From contig NZ_BOMM01000051.1 of assembly GCF_016862195.1 (NCBI RefSeq), forward strand, positions 124,001 through 188,000: DNA of 64,000 nt. Reading direction: 5' to 3'. Origin of the DNA: Paractinoplanes ferrugineus. GTDB lineage: Bacteria; Actinomycetota; Actinomycetes; Mycobacteriales; Micromonosporaceae. Below are positions 36,670 to 45,393 of the stretch, piece after piece (position 1 is the stretch's first letter; every line of letters begins with the position of its first letter). Position numbers and translations under genes: made by a program. The notes beneath the pieces were generated by a model that worked only from the letters and a program-made list of their open reading frames with translations, did not search any database and was not told the DNA's origin.

Positions 36670-38142
36670 TTATGCCTTGGTGATGATGCGCCGGCGGCGG
36701 GCCGTCGTGAAGAAGATGGCGCCGACGATCAGCAGGAGCGCGCCGCCTGCCGCGACCCAGCCGGCCGGTGCGCCGGTGAGCGGGAGACCGCCGCCGCCGC
36801 CCTCGCCGCCGGCGGTCGGGTTGATGCCGAACTCGGCGCGGTCGTTGCTCAGGTTGTTGTCCTGGACGCCGCCGTCGACGATCACGTAGCCGGGGGTGAA
36901 CTTGGTCCCGGCAAGGGTGCCGGTGAAGGAGAACAGCGCGGTCCTGTCGACGCCGAGACCGCTTGGGACCAGGCAGAACCAGGTGTTGTCGGTCGGCGTG
37001 GACGGGTCCCGCGGCAGCCACAGCTGGCATGCGGAGTCGTACTTCGTGATGTTGACGCCGGTCGGGAACTTGATCTCGACGTACTGCGCCCACTTGGCGT
37101 TCGCCGGGATCACCGCGGTCGGGCCGAGGTTGCGGACGCCGACCTTGACGGTGGAGCTGTCGCCGACGGCGCCGGTGAAGGTGGCACCGATCGCGGCCGA
37201 GTCGGCGGTGGAGGCGGCCACCTTGATGCCGAACACGGCGGTGTTGTCGGCGTCGTTGAGGTCGTCCGGGACGTCGGTGTAGTCGCCCTCGTCGCCGGCT
37301 TCCTTGAGCGACAGCTCCGGGCCGGACTTCTTGGCCAGCGAAGCGGCCGCTGACTTGTTCACACCGACGGCCACGGCCGCGGCCGTATAGGTGAACGGGC
37401 CACCGGCTGTGGAGGCGAGCTTGACCTGCAGCGGCGTCGCCGACGGGACGGTGAACTCGGCACCGGCCGCGAAGGTCCCCTCGAAGAGGCAGACGACGGT
37501 GTTGACGCCCTCCTCCGATTCGGCCACACAGTTGCGGTATTTGCTCAGCGTCTGGACCTGCTCCTCGCCGATCAGGACCACCCCGAGGGCGTCGACCGAC
37601 TCGGAGCCCGCGTTGCGTACCGTGACCGGCACGTCGGCGGTCTGACCACGGTTGAGCTTCATGTCGTCGATGTCGGCGACCTCGAGGTCGACGCCACCCT
37701 TGGCGCGCACGACCACCATCGGCTGCACGGCACCGGCCACGTTCGCCGCCCCGGTCGCCAGCAGCGCCAGCGACGAGGTGAGGTCGGTGCCGGTCGCAGC
37801 GTCGGGCTTGAGCTTGAAGGTGAACTTGCGGGACGCGCCCGGCGCGAGGTCACCGATCGCACAGGCGGTGTCGACCTTGCCGGTGCAGCCGTCGGGCAGG
37901 ATCAGACCGGCGGCCGGGTCGACCTTGCCGAAGCCGAACGCCACCTTCTTGGCGGTGGTGTCGGAGATGTTGACCACGGTCGCGGTGACCGACTTGGTTT
38001 TGCCCTCGATGACCGCGACCTGGTACGGCGCCACGATCTGCAGCGTGGGCGCCTGCTCCGGGGCGGCCACCGCGGGGGTGGCCAGACCGGTCAGGGCCGC
38101 CAGCTCGATCGCGGCGGGTATGGCGAAGTGACGTAGACGCAT
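36670..38142 (-). CDS. LPXTG-anchored surface protein
   Basis: This 490-residue secreted protein has a signal peptide (about 1-27, ending TPAVAA) and two or three beta-sandwich repeats of the DUF11/CARDB sort (phrases such as VTVRNAGSESVDALGVV and VGVRNLGPTAVIPANAKW). A Gly-rich spacer leads to a sortase signal LPLTG at 453-457, followed by a membrane helix and an ARRRR tail. It should be covalently attached to peptidoglycan. No sortase gene is nearby. ATG 38142 has GGGGGA 7 bases upstream. The function of the display domains is unknown. Confidence 0.85.
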   Translation of the reverse strand: MRLRHFAIPAAIELAALTGLATPAVAAPEQAPTLQIVAPYQVAVIEGKTKSVTATVVNISDTTAKKVAFGFGKVDPAAGLILPDGCTGKVDTACAIGDLAPGASRKFTFKLKPDAATGTDLTSSLALLATGAANVAGAVQPMVVVRAKGGVDLEVADIDDMKLNRGQTADVPVTVRNAGSESVDALGVVLIGEEQVQTLSKYRNCVAESEEGVNTVVCLFEGTFAAGAEFTVPSATPLQVKLASTAGGPFTYTAAAVAVGVNKSAAASLAKKSGPELSLKEAGDEGDYTDVPDDLNDADNTAVFGIKVAASTADSAAIGATFTGAVGDSSTVKVGVRNLGPTAVIPANAKWAQYVEIKFPTGVNITKYDSACQLWLPRDPSTPTDNTWFCLVPSGLGVDRTALFSFTGTLAGTKFTPGYVIVDGGVQDNNLSNDRAEFGINPTAGGEGGGGGLPLTGAPAGWVAAGGALLLIVGAIFFTTARRRRIITKA

Positions 38143-38200
38143 GTGGTGGTCCCCCGTTCGCTGATGAGCCAGCGGAGCCTAGGGCGCACATGCATGACGA

Positions 38201-39052
38201 TCAAACTTCGGCGAAGATCGGGCCGTCTTGGGGCAATGCGGGAACTTCGCCGCGAGCCGCGGCACGCCTGGCGAACTCCCGCAAGCCGGCGATCTGCCGG
38301 TCGCCCAGGGAGAAATCGAGGGCGCGGAAGTACGTGGCGAGCGTGCCGGCGTCGAACGGCTCCCAGCGCGCGGCCGCCGCGGCCACCTCGTCCAGCTCGT
38401 CCAGGCACAGGTCGCGGGAGCGCTGGAACGCCTCGTGCACATCCTTGACCGCACCCGGATGCGCGGCCGCGTAGTCCTTGCGGACCGCCCAGACCGCGAA
38501 CACCATCGGCAGCCCGGTCCATTCGCGCCAGGCCTGCCCGAGGTCGATGACGGTCAGGCCGCGCTTCGGTGCCTCGTACATGGCGCGCAGGGCCGGGTCG
38601 CCGATGAGCACGCCGGCGTCGGCCTCCATCAGCATCTGGGTGAGCTCGGGCGGACAGCGGAAGTATTCCGGCTCGGCCTTGTACCGCTCAGCCAGCAGCA
38701 TCTGCGCCAGCAGCACGCCGGTGCGCGACGTCGAGCCGAGTGCCACCGGCCGGCCGTCGAGCTCCTCGAGCGGCCGGGTCGAGATCAGGTTCACCGAGAG
38801 CACCGGCCCGTCGCTGCCGACCGCGAGGTTGGGCAGGAGCAGCAGTTCGTCGGCGTGCCGCAGGTATTCCACGAGCGTGATCGGGCCGATGTCGAGGTCA
38901 CCGGCGACCAGCTGCTCGCTGAGCTTCTCGGGGGTGTCCTTGCGCAGGTCGACGTCGAGCAGCGCGCCCGAGCGCATCAGGCCCCAGTAGATCGGGAGGC
39001 AGTTGAGGAACTGAATGTGCCCGACCCGGGGCCGACCTGCGCTGTCGTTCAT
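38201..39052 (-). CDS. mqnA: chorismate dehydratase MqnA
   Basis: This 283-residue periplasmic-binding-like enzyme converts chorismate to 3-enolpyruvylbenzoate, the entry to the futalosine menaquinone route. Family features are GHIQFLNCLPIYWGL at the N-terminus, DIGPITLVEYLRH, SRTGVLLAQMLL and AGVLIGDPALRA. ATG 39052 is favoured by alignment to the family N-terminus (GRPRVGHIQFLN); the ribosome site is weak. It follows an MFS gene on the same strand by 10 bases, though the two are not obviously related. Confidence 0.93.
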   Translation of the reverse strand: MNDSAGRPRVGHIQFLNCLPIYWGLMRSGALLDVDLRKDTPEKLSEQLVAGDLDIGPITLVEYLRHADELLLLPNLAVGSDGPVLSVNLISTRPLEELDGRPVALGSTSRTGVLLAQMLLAERYKAEPEYFRCPPELTQMLMEADAGVLIGDPALRAMYEAPKRGLTVIDLGQAWREWTGLPMVFAVWAVRKDYAAAHPGAVKDVHEAFQRSRDLCLDELDEVAAAAARWEPFDAGTLATYFRALDFSLGDRQIAGLREFARRAAARGEVPALPQDGPIFAEV

Positions 39053-39062
39053 GACTTCGACG

Positions 39063-40283
39063 CTATCCCCTGATGGTGGCAAGTTGCCGGGCCGCGGGGG
39101 TTCGGGGTGGTTCAGATCGCACCCGGCGCCGCACCACCGGCACCGCGATCAGGGCGGCCAGCAGGCCGAGGCCGCCGGTGCCGGCGACCAGGTAGCGCGG
39201 GTCGAACTGCTCGACCAGGGGGCCGGCCAGGACCAGGCCGACCAGGCCTGCGGCCTGCACGCTGGAGGTCACCGCGGCGAAGGCGCGGCCGTGGGCGGCG
39301 ACGGGAACGCGGCCGGCGACGATGACCATGACGAAGACGTTGACGGCGGCGTTGAACGCACCGCCCAGGAACCACAGCGGAAACAGCGTCCAGACGGTGC
39401 CGGCGAGGGCACCGGCCAGCAGCGGGGCGCAGGAGCCGGCCAGGACGAGCAGCATCGCCGGCACCGTGATGCGGGCCCGCGGGATGCGGCCGAAGACCAC
39501 GCTGCCGATCAGCATGCCGGCCGCCCAGGTCGCGGTGACCAGGCCGTACATCGTGGTCGAGGCGTGCAGGGTGTCGCGGATGAAGAAGACGTCCACGACG
39601 TTCATGCCGTTGACGCCGGCGACGGTGGCGGCCATCGCCACGATCATGACGGTGAGCACGCGGTCGTCGCGTACCCGGAAGTCGGTCTGCTTGGCCTCGG
39701 GGCCGGCTTCCGGGTGGCGCCGTGTCTTGATGAGCAGACCGGCGGCCACCAGCGCGAGGTAGCTCACGGCGTTGAGCAGCAGGGGCACCTGCGGACCGGT
39801 CCGGCCGACCAGGATGCCCGCCAGCGCGGGCGCGACCAGGGCCCCGAGCACCCCGGCGGTCTGGTTGAGGCCGCTCGCCTTGGCCAGGTCGTCCGCGCGC
39901 ACCATGCCCGGGAGCAGCGCGGCGAGCGTCGGACCGGTCACCGCGAGGCCACTGGCGAGCAATGCGGTCAGGGCGATGATCGCCACCGGGTGGTGGGCGA
40001 ACGCGAGCGCGAAACCGATCAGGGACTGGACCAGGCCGGTGACGACCAGGACGGTGCGGCTGTCCGCCCGGTCGGCGATGCGCCCCCCGATCGGCGCGAA
40101 CAGGGCCAGCGGCAGCGTGGCCGCCACCAGCAGCCCGGAAACAGCCAGCCCGCCGTGCCCGGACTGCTGCAGGACCAGGGCCAGGGTCGTCGCGGCCAGG
40201 AACTCGCCGCCCATCGCGAAGGCCCGGGCGCCGGCCGCGAGGTAGACGTCGGGCCAGCGCGAGCGATCAGATGTGAAAGACAT
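39063..40283 (-). CDS. MFS transporter
   Basis: This major facilitator has about 406 residues and 10-12 helices. The loop PIGGRIADRADSRTVLV is the helix 2-3 signature. It resembles MFS proteins annotated as enterobactin or macrolide exporters of the DHA3 type, so export is likely but the substrate is unknown. ATG 40283 and ATG 40304 are both in frame; the first gives the family-like start (SFTSDRSRWPDVYLAAG). An ArsR-type regulator gene precedes it on the same strand and probably controls it. Confidence 0.82.
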   Translation of the reverse strand: MSFTSDRSRWPDVYLAAGARAFAMGGEFLAATTLALVLQQSGHGGLAVSGLLVAATLPLALFAPIGGRIADRADSRTVLVVTGLVQSLIGFALAFAHHPVAIIALTALLASGLAVTGPTLAALLPGMVRADDLAKASGLNQTAGVLGALVAPALAGILVGRTGPQVPLLLNAVSYLALVAAGLLIKTRRHPEAGPEAKQTDFRVRDDRVLTVMIVAMAATVAGVNGMNVVDVFFIRDTLHASTTMYGLVTATWAAGMLIGSVVFGRIPRARITVPAMLLVLAGSCAPLLAGALAGTVWTLFPLWFLGGAFNAAVNVFVMVIVAGRVPVAAHGRAFAAVTSSVQAAGLVGLVLAGPLVEQFDPRYLVAGTGGLGLLAALIAVPVVRRRVRSEPPRTPAARQLATIRG

Positions 40284-40344
40284 ACTTCGAAAATAATCCT
40301 TCATATCTGATCGCACAAGACCCTCGCTCGTACCGTCGTCGAAC

Positions 40345-40911
40345 TCAGCCCTCGGGGAACATGGCGAGATTGAGGGCCACCCGCCGCGCGCCCTCAGGGG
40401 CCTTCTCCTGCCGATCGCGCATCCGGTACGGATCGACCAGCTCCGAGATCCTGCCCGCCAACTCCGCCAGCTCATCGGCCGTGAGCAGCAGCCGGGCGCC
40501 CATGATGGTGCCGCTGTGCCGCCACGGCTCGGGCTCCTCGTCCCGGCGCGCGAACCACTCCCGGACCCGCTCCAGATCGCGGGTCAGATAGAGATCAGCC
40601 AACGTGGCCGCCGCGTCCTGCGCGGCCGGCCCACCGTCCTCCGGGTCGATCCGAAGCCCACCGGCGGCGCCCTGCCAGAGCCGCTCCCGGCCGTCACCCC
40701 GGCTGGGCGCCTCCTCCACGAGGCCATATTTGCGCAGCTCACGCAGGTGATAGCTGGTGGCGCTGGGGGAAAGCCCGACGATCTCCGCACACTCGGTGGC
40801 GGTGACCGCCTTGCCGGTGTCGTTCAGGTATTCCACGATCTCGATCCGGGCCGGATGCGACAACGCCCGCATCACCCGCGGATCACTGATCCGAACCCCA
40901 CGCTCCGCCAT
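40345..40911 (-). CDS. ArsR-family winged-helix regulator
   Basis: This regulator of about 188 residues has an N-terminal ArsR winged helix (PRVMRALSHPARIEIVEYL, then HTH AEIVGLSPSATSYHLRELRK) and a helical C-terminal half of unknown ligand specificity. There is no cysteine metal site in the HTH, so it is not a classic metal sensor. ATG 40911 and GTG 40932 are alternative starts. It is 61 bases upstream of the MFS gene in the same direction and probably represses the pair. Confidence 0.85.
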   Translation of the reverse strand: MAERGVRISDPRVMRALSHPARIEIVEYLNDTGKAVTATECAEIVGLSPSATSYHLRELRKYGLVEEAPSRGDGRERLWQGAAGGLRIDPEDGGPAAQDAAATLADLYLTRDLERVREWFARRDEEPEPWRHSGTIMGARLLLTADELAELAGRISELVDPYRMRDRQEKAPEGARRVALNLAMFPEG

Positions 40912-40952
40912 GCCCCTATTCTTCAACCCCACCCGCCGGGGCGGAAATTCGG

Positions 40953-40980
40953 TGGACAGGGCGTACGCAGGGCGTAACGT
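40953..40980 (+). promoter_or_regulatory. candidate promoter of the HelD-type gene
   Basis: TGGACA (40953-40958) is separated by 16 bases from TAACGT (40975-40980), resembling a vegetative promoter. The spacer contains a short direct repeat CAGGGCGTA. A leader of about 110 bases would precede the start codon. Confidence 0.4.
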
Positions 40981-41096
40981 GGTGGGCCGCTTCGACGGCC
41001 GTGGTGAGCATGCACCGCAGCGGACGTCCTCCGCGCCGACGGCCGGTGAAGGCCTCGGAAACGCGAGCGCACCCGCACAGCCAATGAGGTTGAAAA

Positions 41097-43103
41097 GTGC
41101 CTGCCTTCGATCTGGACGCCGAACTCGCCGCCGAACGACAACACCTGACCGAATCCCGCGCCGCCCTCGCCCGGATGCGCGGCCGCGCCGAGGCTCTCTA
41201 CTTCACCGGCGACCAGGTCGCCGGCGACGCGTACACCGCTGAGCAACTCGGGCGGCACATGGCCCGGCGGGTGCTGGAGCTCGCCGACGACCCGACCACG
41301 CCACTGTTCTTCGGACGGCTCGAGTTCGAGGAGGCGAAATATCACGTCGGGCGGCGGCACGTCACCGACGACTCCGGTGAGCCGATGGTGCTGGACTGGC
41401 GCGCGCCGCTGTCCCGCTCGTTCTATCGGGCCAGCGTGCGTGACCCGCAGGGGGTCTCGACCCGGCGCCGGTTCGGGTTCGTCAAGGGGGTGCTCACCAG
41501 CTTCGAGGACGAGCACCTCGATCGCGGCGAGGAGCTGGGCACGAGCAGCCGCATCCTGACCGCGGAGATCGAGCGGCCGCGCGTCGGGCCGATGCGCGAC
41601 ATCGTCGCGACGATCCAGCCCGAGCAGGACGAGCTGGTGCGGGCCGATCTGGCCGACTCGATCTGCGTGCAGGGTGCGCCGGGCACCGGTAAGACGGCGG
41701 TCGGCCTGCACCGGGCCGCCTTCCTTCTCTATCTGCACCGCGAGCGGCTGCGGCGGTCGGGCGTGCTGATCGTCGGGCCGAACACCGCGTTCCTCGGCTA
41801 CATCTCGGCGGTGCTGCCGGCGCTCGGCGAGGTCGAGGTCAAGCAGGCCACCGTCGACGATCTGGTGGCCCGGCTGCCGGTCAGAGCGACAGACCCCGAG
41901 AAATCAACAAACATCAAGCATGACGTACGGATGTCCGAAGTGCTCCGCAAAGCGCTGTGGCGGAAGATCGCCAAGCCGAGCCAACCGATAACGGTGTCGG
42001 ACGGTTCCTACCGATGGCGCATCGACACCGAGCCGCTGCGGCGGATCGTCGACGAGGCCCGTCGCGAAGGACTGCCCTACGGCGTCGGTCGCGACCGGGT
42101 GCTGGCCCGGGTGGTCGGCCTGCTGCAGCGCCAGTCGGAGTACCGCACCGGTAACTCCCCGGGTGAGCCCTGGCTGCGCAGGATGGCAAAGGTCGCGCCG
42201 GTCAAAGAGTTCCTCGAGACGGTCTGGCCGGCCGTGACCCCCGAGGCACTGGTCATGGAGGTGCTGCTCGACCCCGCCGACGACCTGCTCACCGCCGAGG
42301 AGCAGGAGGCGATCCGCTGGAGCAAGGCGCCCAAGACGGTGAAGTCGGCGAAGTTCAGTGCGGCCGACCTGGTGCTGATCGACGAGGCGGCCGGCCTGCT
42401 GGAGCGGGAGACGAGCTTCGGTCACGTGGTGGTGGACGAGGCGCAGGATCTCTCGCCGATGCAGGCGCGGGCGATCGCCCGGCGCAGTGAGCACGGCTCG
42501 CTGACCCTGCTCGGCGACCTGGCCCAGGGCACCGCGCCGTGGGCGGCCGCGGACTGGCGGGACACCCTGGCCCACCTGGGCAAGCCGGACGCGTCGGTGG
42601 TGCCGCTGACCATCGGCTTCCGGGTACCGGCCGCGGTGGTCGAGCTGGCCAACCGGCTGCTGCCGGCACTGCGGGTGGACGTCCCCGAGGCGGTGTCGCT
42701 GCGGCGCGACGGCGATCTGTCCATCGTGCCGGTCGCGGAGCACGCCGACCTCGACGCCGAGACGCTTGTCGAGGTGACGGCGGCGCTCGAGCACGAGGGC
42801 TCGGTCGCCTTGATCGCGGCGGACACCGCGGTGGACCGGCTGCGTGCGCACCTGACGGCGGCCGGGATCGAGAGCGCGACACCGGACGACGTCGACACCG
42901 AGGCGCGGGTCTTCGTGGTGCCGGCGTCGGTGGCCAAGGGCTTGGAGTACGACCATGTCGTCGTCCACGAGCCGGCCGACATCGTCGCCGCGGAGCAGCG
43001 TGGGCTGAATCGCCTCTACGTGGTGCTGACCCGTGCGGTGTCGCGCCTGTCCGTCGTACACCAGAAGCCTCTGCCGGAAGCCCTCACGACCGCAGCGGCT
43101 TGA
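41097..43103 (+). CDS. HelD-type RNA polymerase-recycling helicase
   Basis: This 668-residue superfamily 1 ATPase of the HelD/HelR group rescues stalled RNA polymerase. The long N-terminal coiled-coil arm (about 1-60, AERQHLTESRAALARMRGR) inserts into the polymerase. Walker A is GAPGTGKT (193-200), motif II is in VVVDEAQDLSPMQ, and C-terminal SF1 motifs include VVLTRAVSRL. In Streptomyces the relative HelR gives rifamycin tolerance. The GTG start has GAGG 8 bases upstream. It converges on and overlaps a GNAT gene by 20 bases. Confidence 0.88.
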   Translation: MPAFDLDAELAAERQHLTESRAALARMRGRAEALYFTGDQVAGDAYTAEQLGRHMARRVLELADDPTTPLFFGRLEFEEAKYHVGRRHVTDDSGEPMVLDWRAPLSRSFYRASVRDPQGVSTRRRFGFVKGVLTSFEDEHLDRGEELGTSSRILTAEIERPRVGPMRDIVATIQPEQDELVRADLADSICVQGAPGTGKTAVGLHRAAFLLYLHRERLRRSGVLIVGPNTAFLGYISAVLPALGEVEVKQATVDDLVARLPVRATDPEKSTNIKHDVRMSEVLRKALWRKIAKPSQPITVSDGSYRWRIDTEPLRRIVDEARREGLPYGVGRDRVLARVVGLLQRQSEYRTGNSPGEPWLRRMAKVAPVKEFLETVWPAVTPEALVMEVLLDPADDLLTAEEQEAIRWSKAPKTVKSAKFSAADLVLIDEAAGLLERETSFGHVVVDEAQDLSPMQARAIARRSEHGSLTLLGDLAQGTAPWAAADWRDTLAHLGKPDASVVPLTIGFRVPAAVVELANRLLPALRVDVPEAVSLRRDGDLSIVPVAEHADLDAETLVEVTAALEHEGSVALIAADTAVDRLRAHLTAAGIESATPDDVDTEARVFVVPASVAKGLEYDHVVVHEPADIVAAEQRGLNRLYVVLTRAVSRLSVVHQKPLPEALTTAAA

Positions 43104-43503
43104 CCCACCGCGACCATTCCGCCTGGCGGCGATAGCCGCCGGCGGACCACGCACCGTGCGCGTCCGCGTTGTCGTCGAGCACCATCGCGTCGGCGCGGAT
43201 GCCGCCGAGCGCCCGGAACCGCCGCTCGGCCGCGTCGATCAGGGCACGACCGATGCCTTCCCGGCGCCGGGAGGGCGCGACCGCCAGCCGGTAGAGATGG
43301 CAGCGCCAGCCGTCCCACCCGGCGATGACGGTGCCGACGATCTCCTCGCCGTCGACCGCGACGATCAGCGCGTCGGGGTCCCGTTGATGCAGCGCGTCGA
43401 CGGCGGCCGGGGAATCGACCGGCCGGTTGTCGTTCTCGGCGGCCACGGCCCAGAAGTCCAGGATGGACCCCAGTTCGTGGGCCGCCGCTCTCCGCAGGAT
43501 CAT
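43084..43503 (-). CDS. GNAT family N-acetyltransferase
   Basis: This 139-residue acetyltransferase has acetyl-CoA motif A (LYRLAVAPSRRREGIGRALI with R-x2-G-x-G/A as RREGIGRA). The substrate is unknown. The 3' end overlaps the HelD-type gene by 20 bases in convergent orientation, so the two transcripts are antisense at their ends. The ATG start lies at the end of a 77-base promoter region shared with the divergent membrane-protein operon. Confidence 0.88.
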   Translation of the reverse strand: MILRRAAAHELGSILDFWAVAAENDNRPVDSPAAVDALHQRDPDALIVAVDGEEIVGTVIAGWDGWRCHLYRLAVAPSRRREGIGRALIDAAERRFRALGGIRADAMVLDDNADAHGAWSAGGYRRQAEWSRWVKPLRS

Positions 43504-43541
43504 GCGGCCGAGTCTACGTTTCCGAGGTCTCCAACTTTATG

Positions 43542-43565
43542 GCACAAACCTCTTTGACTTTGTGC
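43542..43565. promoter_or_regulatory. inverted repeat, candidate operator of the ABC exporter operon
   Basis: GCACAAA-N10-TTTGTGC has perfect 7-base arms 16-39 bases before the ATG at 43581. It is placed where the winged-helix regulator encoded second in this operon could bind. An AT-rich TAAAGT follows at 43568-43573. Confidence 0.5.
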
Positions 43566-43580
43566 GGTAAAGTTCTTTGC

Positions 43581-44204
43581 ATGGAACCCAGCGAGGATGA
43601 CATCAGCCCCGCCGAAGCACTCGCCCTCATCGAGCGGGAGCGGGCCAACCTCGTCCGCGACATCCGCCCCGACCCCCGCTTGATGTATTGGCCGTGGGGT
43701 TTCGCCTGGCTGATCTGCTTCAGCCTGTTCTTCCTGCGCTACGGCCCGGGCGGCCGGATCTACGTCGACCTGCCCGAGTGGCTGCCGCTCGTCGCGATGC
43801 TCGTCCTGTTCGTCGTGGCCGGCCTCGTCACCGGCGTGGCCGGCAGCAAGCCGATGCGCCGCACGAGCGGGCCGGGCGCCTGGTCCGGGCGGGCCTACGC
43901 GCTGTCCTGGTCGCTCGCCTTCGCCAGCCTGTCGGTGCTGTTCAGCCGGATCGGCGGTCATCTGCCCGAGCAGCAGACGGGCCTGCTCTGGGCGGGCGGC
44001 ATGGTCGCGCTCACCGGCGCCCTGCACATGGCCGGCAGCGCCATCTGGCAGGACCGCGAGCTGTTCGCGCTCGGCGCCTGGACCAGCGTGATCAACGTCG
44101 CCGGCATCATCGCCGGCCCCGGCTGGCACTCGCTGATCGTCGCGATCCTCGGCGGCGGCGGGATGATCCTGGCCGGCGCGCTGGGCTGGCGGCAGCTTCG
44201 ATGA
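43581..44204 (+). CDS. integral membrane protein of regulator/ABC operon
   Basis: This 207-residue protein has an acidic N-terminus (EPSEDDISPAEALALIE) and five or six membrane helices. I do not recognise a catalytic motif. It starts an operon of four overlapping genes and shares an ATGA junction with the winged-helix regulator, an arrangement in which the membrane protein often sets or senses regulator activity (inference). There is no ribosome site before ATG 43581, so it may be leaderless. Confidence 0.75.
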   Translation: MEPSEDDISPAEALALIERERANLVRDIRPDPRLMYWPWGFAWLICFSLFFLRYGPGGRIYVDLPEWLPLVAMLVLFVVAGLVTGVAGSKPMRRTSGPGAWSGRAYALSWSLAFASLSVLFSRIGGHLPEQQTGLLWAGGMVALTGALHMAGSAIWQDRELFALGAWTSVINVAGIIAGPGWHSLIVAILGGGGMILAGALGWRQLR

Positions 44205-44512
44205 CCGAGAGCCCCGACCTCGACCCGGTCATCCACGCCCAGGCCCGGCTGCGGGTGGTCTCCGCCCTCTCGGTCCTCAACGAGCACGACAAGATCACCT
44301 TCCCGGTCCTGCAGGACTCGCTGCGGATGACCGCCGGCAACCTCTCGGTGCACCTGCGCAAGCTCGAGGACGCCGGATATGTCGAGGTCACCAAGACCCA
44401 TCAGGGCCGCACCCCGGCCACCCTGATCCGCCTCACCCGCCGTGGCCGGCTCGCCTTCGAGGAATACACGGCGGCACTTCGAGCCCTTCTCGAACCGGGA
44501 GCGTCCACATGA
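44201..44512 (+). CDS. winged-helix DNA-binding regulator
   Basis: This 103-residue protein is a compact winged helix: RLRVVSALSVLNEHDKITF, the recognition helix in MTAGNLSVHLRKLEDAGYV, and a wing around KTHQGRTPATLIRL. It belongs to the transcriptional-regulator group found before ABC exporters. It overlaps both neighbours by 4 bases (ATGA), so all three are co-translated. The predicted operator is the inverted repeat at 43542-43565. Confidence 0.88.
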   Translation: MTESPDLDPVIHAQARLRVVSALSVLNEHDKITFPVLQDSLRMTAGNLSVHLRKLEDAGYVEVTKTHQGRTPATLIRLTRRGRLAFEEYTAALRALLEPGAST

Positions 44513-45393
44513 TCCTCGCGCGAGCCATCGACGTCAGCCGCCGTTACGGCGACACCCTCGCCCTCGACGGCGTCAGCCTCGATATCACGGCCGGCCAGAT
44601 CGTCGGCGTGCTCGGCCCCAACGGCGCCGGCAAGTCCACCCTGATCAGCCTGCTCACCGGCATCCGCAAGCCGTCCTCGGGACGGGTCGAGCTGCTCGGC
44701 CAGGACCCCCGGCAACCGGCCGGGCGGCGGCACCTCGGGGTCACCCCGCAGGAGACCGGCCTGCCGGCCACGCTGCGCGTCGCGGAGGTCGTCGACTTCG
44801 TCCGGGCGCACTATCCCGACCCGCTGCCCCAGGCCGAGTTGCTCGGCCGGTTCGGGTTGGCCGATCTCGCCCGCCGGCAGACCGGAGGCCTGTCCGGCGG
44901 CCAGAAACGACGCGTCGCCGTGGCCCTCGCCTTCGCCGGCCGGCCGAAGATCGTATTCCTCGACGAGCCGACCACGGGGCTCGACATCGAGGCGCGACGG
45001 TCCCTGTGGGACGGCATCCGCGAGTTCCATGCCGACGGCGGCACGGTGGTGCTGACCAGCCATTACCTCGAAGAGGTGGAGGCGCTGGCCCGGCGCGCGG
45101 TAGTGATCGGGGGTGGCCGGGTGCTCGCCGACGACACCGTCGACGCGGTGCGCGGCCTGGTTGCCGTGCGCCGGGTGAGCCTCACCTCGCCCGTACCCCT
45201 GCCTGAGCTTGACGGATTGACCGCGACCGACCGCGAGGGCGACCGGTGGCACCTGCTCAGCCCGGACGCCGATCGGCTGGTTCGCGACCTGGTCGCGGCC
45301 GGCGTGCCGTTCACCGACCTGGAAGTCCGTCCCGCCTCCCTGGAGGAGGCGTTCCTGCGCCTGTTGGAAAGAGAGGTGCCATGTCCGGCCTGA
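44509..45393 (+). CDS. ABC transporter ATP-binding protein
   Basis: This 294-residue nucleotide-binding subunit has Walker A GPNGAGKST (36-44), signature LSGGQKRR, Walker B KIVFLDEPTTGLD and a C-terminal extension typical of drug/antibiotic exporter ATPases (DrrA type). It pairs with the permease that starts 13 bases before its stop. It probably powers export; the substrate is unknown. Confidence 0.93.
   Translation: MILARAIDVSRRYGDTLALDGVSLDITAGQIVGVLGPNGAGKSTLISLLTGIRKPSSGRVELLGQDPRQPAGRRHLGVTPQETGLPATLRVAEVVDFVRAHYPDPLPQAELLGRFGLADLARRQTGGLSGGQKRRVAVALAFAGRPKIVFLDEPTTGLDIEARRSLWDGIREFHADGGTVVLTSHYLEEVEALARRAVVIGGGRVLADDTVDAVRGLVAVRRVSLTSPVPLPELDGLTATDREGDRWHLLSPDADRLVRDLVAAGVPFTDLEVRPASLEEAFLRLLEREVPCPA

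Noticed and set aside
40912..41096. rifamycin-associated element upstream of the HelD-type gene
   Set aside because: No palindrome of the expected kind is visible by eye; only a conventional-looking promoter is.
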